From Triplophysa rosa (lineage: Eukaryota; Chordata; Actinopteri; Cypriniformes; Nemacheilidae), in contig NC_079893.1 of the NCBI RefSeq assembly GCF_024868665.1, positions 8,912,907 to 8,976,906 on the forward strand: 64,000 bases of DNA. The letters run 5' to 3'. Of the stretch, positions 61,119 through 64,000 are shown piece by piece. The notes beneath the pieces are model-generated. The model searched no databases. It was given only the letters and a program-made list of their open reading frames with translations, and had not been told where the DNA came from. The translations under genes and the position numbers were made by a program. Every line of letters starts with the position of its first letter. Positions within the stretch are counted from its first letter, which is position 1.

Positions 61119-62339
61119 CACTCACCTAAAGGATTATTAGGAACACCATACTAATACGGTGTTTGACCCCCTTTCGCCTTCAGAACTGCCTTAATTCTAC
61201 GTGGCATTGATTCAACAAGGTGCTGAAAGCATTCTTTAGAAATGTTGGCCCATATTGATAGGATAGCATCTTGCAGTTGATGGAGATTTGTGGGATGCAC
61301 ATCCAGGGCACGAAGCTCCCATTCCACCACATCCCAAAGATGTTCTATCGGGTTGAGATCTGGTGACTGTGGGGGCCATTCTAGTACAGTGAACTCATTG
61401 TCATGTTCAAGAAACCAATTTGAAATGATTCGAGCTTTGTGACATGGTGCATTATCCTGCTGGAAGTAGCCATTAGAGGATGGGTACATGGTGGTCATAA
61501 AGGGATGGACATGGTCAGAAACAATGCTCAGGTAGGCCGTGGCATTTAAACGATGCCCAATTGGCACTAAGGGGCCTAAAGTGTGCCAAGAAAACATCCC
61601 CCACACCATTACACCACCACCACCAGCCTGCACAGTGGTAACAAGGCATGATGGATCCATGTTCTCATTCTGTTTACGCCAAATTCTGACTCTACCATTT
61701 GAATGTCTCAACAGAAATCGAGACTCATCAGACCAGGCAACATTTTTCCAGTCTTCAACTGTCCAATTTTGGTGAGCTCGTGCAAATTGTAGCCTCTTTT
61801 TCCTATTTGTAGTGGAGATGAGTGGTACCCGGTGGGGTCTTCTGCTGTTGTAGCCCATCTGCCTCAAGGTTGTGCGTGTTGTGGCTTCACAAATGCTTTG
61901 CTGCATACCTCGGTTGTAACGAGTGGTTATTTCAGTCAAAGTTGCTCTTCTATCAGCTTGAATCAGTCGGCCCATTCTCCTCTGACCTCTAGCATCAACA
62001 AGGCATTTTCGCCCACAGGACTGCCGCATACTGGATGTTTTTCCCTTTTCACACCATTCTTTGTAAACCCTAGAAATGGTTGTGCGTGAAAATCCCAGTA
62101 ACTGAGCAGATTGTGAAATACTCAGACCGGCCCGTCTGGCACCAACAACCATGCCACGCTCAAAATTGCTTAAATCACCTTTCTTTCCCATTCTGACATT
62201 CAGTTTGGAGTTCAGGAGATTGTCTTGACCAGGACCACACCCCTAAATGCATTGAAGCAACTGCCATGTGATTGGTTGATTAGATAATTGCATTAATGAG
62301 AAATTGAACAGGTGTTCCTAATAATCCTTTAGGTGAGTG
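61119..62339 (-). mobile_element. Intact Tc1/mariner transposon (DD36E, Incomer-like)
   Basis: A 1221-bp element starting CACTCACCTAAAGGATTATT. Its 29-bp terminus is repeated perfectly in inverse at the right end (62311-62339) and is flanked by TA on each side (61117-61118 and 62340-62341). Such short TIRs and a single transposase gene are standard for Tc1/mariner. The spacing of the catalytic residues (see CDS) points to the DD36E group described as Incomer, a name given from memory. Very similar sequence is common in fish, and horizontal transfer has been proposed for this kind of element. Confidence 0.93.
61151..62191 (-). CDS. Tc1/mariner transposase, complete, DD36E
   Basis: A nuclear cut-and-paste transposase that binds the terminal repeats and inserts the element at TA. 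The 346-residue frame is uninterrupted, the usual length for the superfamily. N-terminal helix-turn-helix: ERGMVVGARRAGLSISQSAQ and GFSRTTISRVYKEW (residues about 11-46), with a second DNA-binding half containing TLTEIT (about 84-125). Catalytic core: WSDES (Asp155), QQDNAPCHKA (Asp246) and SPDLNPIEHLWDVVE (Glu283). I count 36 residues between the second Asp and the Glu, rather than the 34 of classical Tc1. The Gly-rich loop QAGGGGVMVWGMF lies near 189-200. The start Met (MGKKGDLSNFERG) lies 148 bp inside the right TIR end. No lesion is visible, so activity is possible. The plus-strand frames over it are shadows. Confidence 0.95.
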   Translation of the reverse strand: MGKKGDLSNFERGMVVGARRAGLSISQSAQLLGFSRTTISRVYKEWCEKGKTSSMRQSCGRKCLVDARGQRRMGRLIQADRRATLTEITTRYNRGMQQSICEATTRTTLRQMGYNSRRPHRVPLISTTNRKKRLQFARAHQNWTVEDWKNVAWSDESRFLLRHSNGRVRIWRKQNENMDPSCLVTTVQAGGGGVMVWGMFSWHTLGPLVPIGHRLNATAYLSIVSDHVHPFMTTMYPSSNGYFQQDNAPCHKARIISNWFLEHDNEFTVLEWPPQSPDLNPIEHLWDVVEWELRALDVHPTNLHQLQDAILSIWANISKECFQHLVESMPRRIKAVLKAKGGQTPY

Positions 62340-62468
62340 TACATGTATGTGTACGTGTGTGTGTTTATAAATACAAAATAAATATGCACAGTGCACAAAC
62401 ATATATTATGTAAACACAAACTTTTATTCTGAATGTGATTAATTGCGATTAATCGTCGAACAGCCCAA

Positions 62469-62849
62469 GAGAAAAAGTTCTATGGATTTGTCTTTATAAT
62501 CATTAACAGCAGTGCTTGTGTAGCCGATACCAAAAGGTTCTGCTATGGACTCTGTCTTTTTAAGGAGATGTTTGGGCATGTTTGTGGCTATATTTAGGTT
62601 CAAACAGAACCCGTTAACAGCCAAAAACCTGTGGAGGGACTCAATAAGATCAAAGTGATCTTTAATCCTCACTGTAAACTTAAAATTCACACAAACGCAC
62701 AGCGTGTCAGAAAATTCTCAGAGGCTTCATCATCCGGGAGAAGAACAAACACATATGGCTCCTCCACAGAATGCGGCATCGACGGGTTTGTGCGCGAGAC
62801 ATTGGCAAAGACTAGGTTAGCTGTGTGTGGAGTGTATGTGGAGAGGAGG
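62469..62849. other. Unclassified sequence
   Basis: No repeat or gene recognised. Open frames on both strands lack domains. Confidence 0.4.
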
Positions 62850-62968
62850 GGAACAGATGCATTTCTGTGTAGGGGGTGTTTATGAGCTGGAAGGGGGTCT
62901 CTGAGGTAATGCGCGCAACCTTTGATTGTGCTCCAGGTCTGCACAGATGGAGCAGAGCCCCAGGATGC
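62850..62968. repeat. Segment colinear with 29715-29834
   Basis: Holds GGAACAGATG (62850), TCTCTGAGGTAA (62898), CCAGGTCTGCACAGATGGA (62933) and GGATGC (62963) in the same order and with nearly the same spacing as at 29.7 kb. A 165-codon minus-strand frame covers it, but the other copy does not preserve that frame. Confidence 0.55.
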
Positions 62969-64000
62969 CGTCACACTTGGTGACCGGACTGAAGTAACTG
63001 AAACAGCCGCTGAGTAATCACAGCGGCCTGTCACGGTGACTAACCAATCAGAAGATAAACTGGAAAAAATGTGTATAAGATAACACAAAACCAAAGTGCT
63101 ATTACAATCGTAACCTTTGTTAAAACCATTAACAAAGAACAAGGATGCATTTTGAATGCTGAGAATTGATTCGCCATGTAACATTTATGATGCCATTTTT
63201 TATCTTTCTCCCTTCAGTCTCTTCAAGGCAGAAAATATTCCATTTCTTTCTAATTAACAATCCGTCCGTGTGCCGTGGAGACAAATGAAAGCTGTTTCCT
63301 GCCTGCAACAAATAGAAAACGACCTATATGAGGTTGCATTCAGAAACAAACGCTCCAATCACATTTATCAAGCGCCGTGTGCATTTACATATTTATATTG
63401 GCCGTGTTTGCTAGCACCAGGATGCCATAACTCAAACTGTGAGCAGTGAATTGTTTAATAACAGAGAAACGTACGCCCGCATATTGCGAGAGTTTGAACA
63501 GGAATAACACGGCAAATCATAATTTGCTTGCCGAGGTAAGAAAAAAATGAGATTCTACATGATGAATCTGTTGAAATGATCATTCAACAGCGCAGCCATT
63601 CCCCTCATAAGATCTGGCAGAAAATTGAGCTACGCTCGACGGATAATCTTAGAAAAACTAAGTATCCATGGTGTTCTGATAGCGCAGACCATATTTCTAA
63701 CGTATTAAAGAGAAACAGAGAGAGAAACGGTAGCGGTCTTGCTTTGATTGCTATTTTGCTGTTGATTGGAGCCAATTTACGGCAAAACCGCAATCTGTTT
63801 TCAGCTGTAAAGTTCTTTGATCTTCATCACGGTCATAGTTCAGACTGAAAATGGCTGTGGTTCCTTTTTTTAAAATAGAGGCACGAGATTCAACCTACAT
63901 TGCTAATGACTCGTTTTTTGGTTTGGCAAAGCCATCTGCAAATGGCATCACATGATTATTGAGCTTGAAGGTGATTCACTTGATGAGTGTCTGTGATTGG
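62969..64000. other. Repeat-free region, possible noncoding conservation
   Basis: 63200-63850 has balanced composition, many homeodomain-type words (CTAATTAAC, ACATATTTATATTGG) and no recognised repeat. It could be a constrained regulatory region continuing beyond the window. No exon is supported. Confidence 0.35.

Larger units (their letters stand above)
60907..62467. mobile_element. Palindromic MITE hosting the Tc1/mariner element
   Basis: Left TAGGGATGTTCAACGATTAA and right, inverted, TGGGCTGTTCGACGATTAA. The arms continue to match inward (CAGAATAAAAGTTT, GTTTACATAATA). The arms are separated by TA/TG-rich sequence into which the transposon at 61119-62339 inserted. Without it the host is about 340 bp. 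Flanking duplications are not clear. The terminus resembles element A at 19266. Confidence 0.7.

Noticed and set aside
61539..62089. Plus-strand frames within the Tc1/mariner element
   Set aside because: Antisense to the intact transposase.

Overview
The window reads as nuclear DNA of a teleost fish, most likely a cyprinid. This rests on the palindromic Angel-type MITEs, a tRNA-derived SINE with the teleost tail ending near CCAAATGCATAAATGT, an RTE-clade and an L1-clade LINE, hAT-type MITEs, a Tc1/mariner transposon, and long CA, GAAA and TA microsatellites. It is AT-rich and intergenic or intronic in character. No multi-exon host gene, rRNA or tRNA gene could be supported. One 14-codon ATG-to-splice-donor segment (minus strand, 23735-23776) is the only candidate host exon.

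Layout. 1-8 kb: Angel-type palindrome, CA microsatellite, a 512-bp TTAA-flanked MITE, a second TTAA MITE carrying a SINE, and a 4.2-kb minus-strand L1 (3703-7932) with 15-bp target duplications and a broken ORF2 but no ORF1. 8-16 kb: mostly unremarkable, with a strong hairpin (9909-9987), an inverted-repeat structure (12738-14060) with a SINE in its loop, and a CCAAT-box cluster. 16.7-23.3 kb: dense hAT-type insertions, including a nest three deep (19266-21802, holding 19873-21450, holding 20496-21055), a Ty3-like solo LTR (22166-22703) and another hAT MITE (22896-23334). 23.3-30 kb: mixed. 30.1-33.6 kb: an Angel-type palindrome split by a nearly full-length but inactivated RTE LINE. 33.8-39.2 kb: a probable hAT MITE, a long CA/CG microsatellite and a LINE 3' tail. 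39.2-57.8 kb: repeat-poor, with several stretches that look like candidate conserved noncoding elements (homeodomain, octamer, PBX/PREP and TCF/LEF-like sites), interrupted by an Angel-type copy and a CACTGTAAAAAAT-ended MITE. 57.8-64 kb: a clean hAT MITE with a perfect 8-bp duplication, then an intact Tc1/mariner element (61119-62339) with an uninterrupted 346-aa DD36E transposase and perfect inverted repeats, sitting in the TA-rich loop of another palindromic MITE.

How it fits together. The only intact protein-coding gene seen is the DD36E transposase; the two LINE ORFs are dead. The insertions record relative timing: each element that interrupts another must be younger. The features most worth following are the intact DD36E element, the nested hATs, and a pair of colinear diverged segments at 29.7 and 62.9 kb that no recognised repeat explains. 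I found no evidence of a new multi-gene system.
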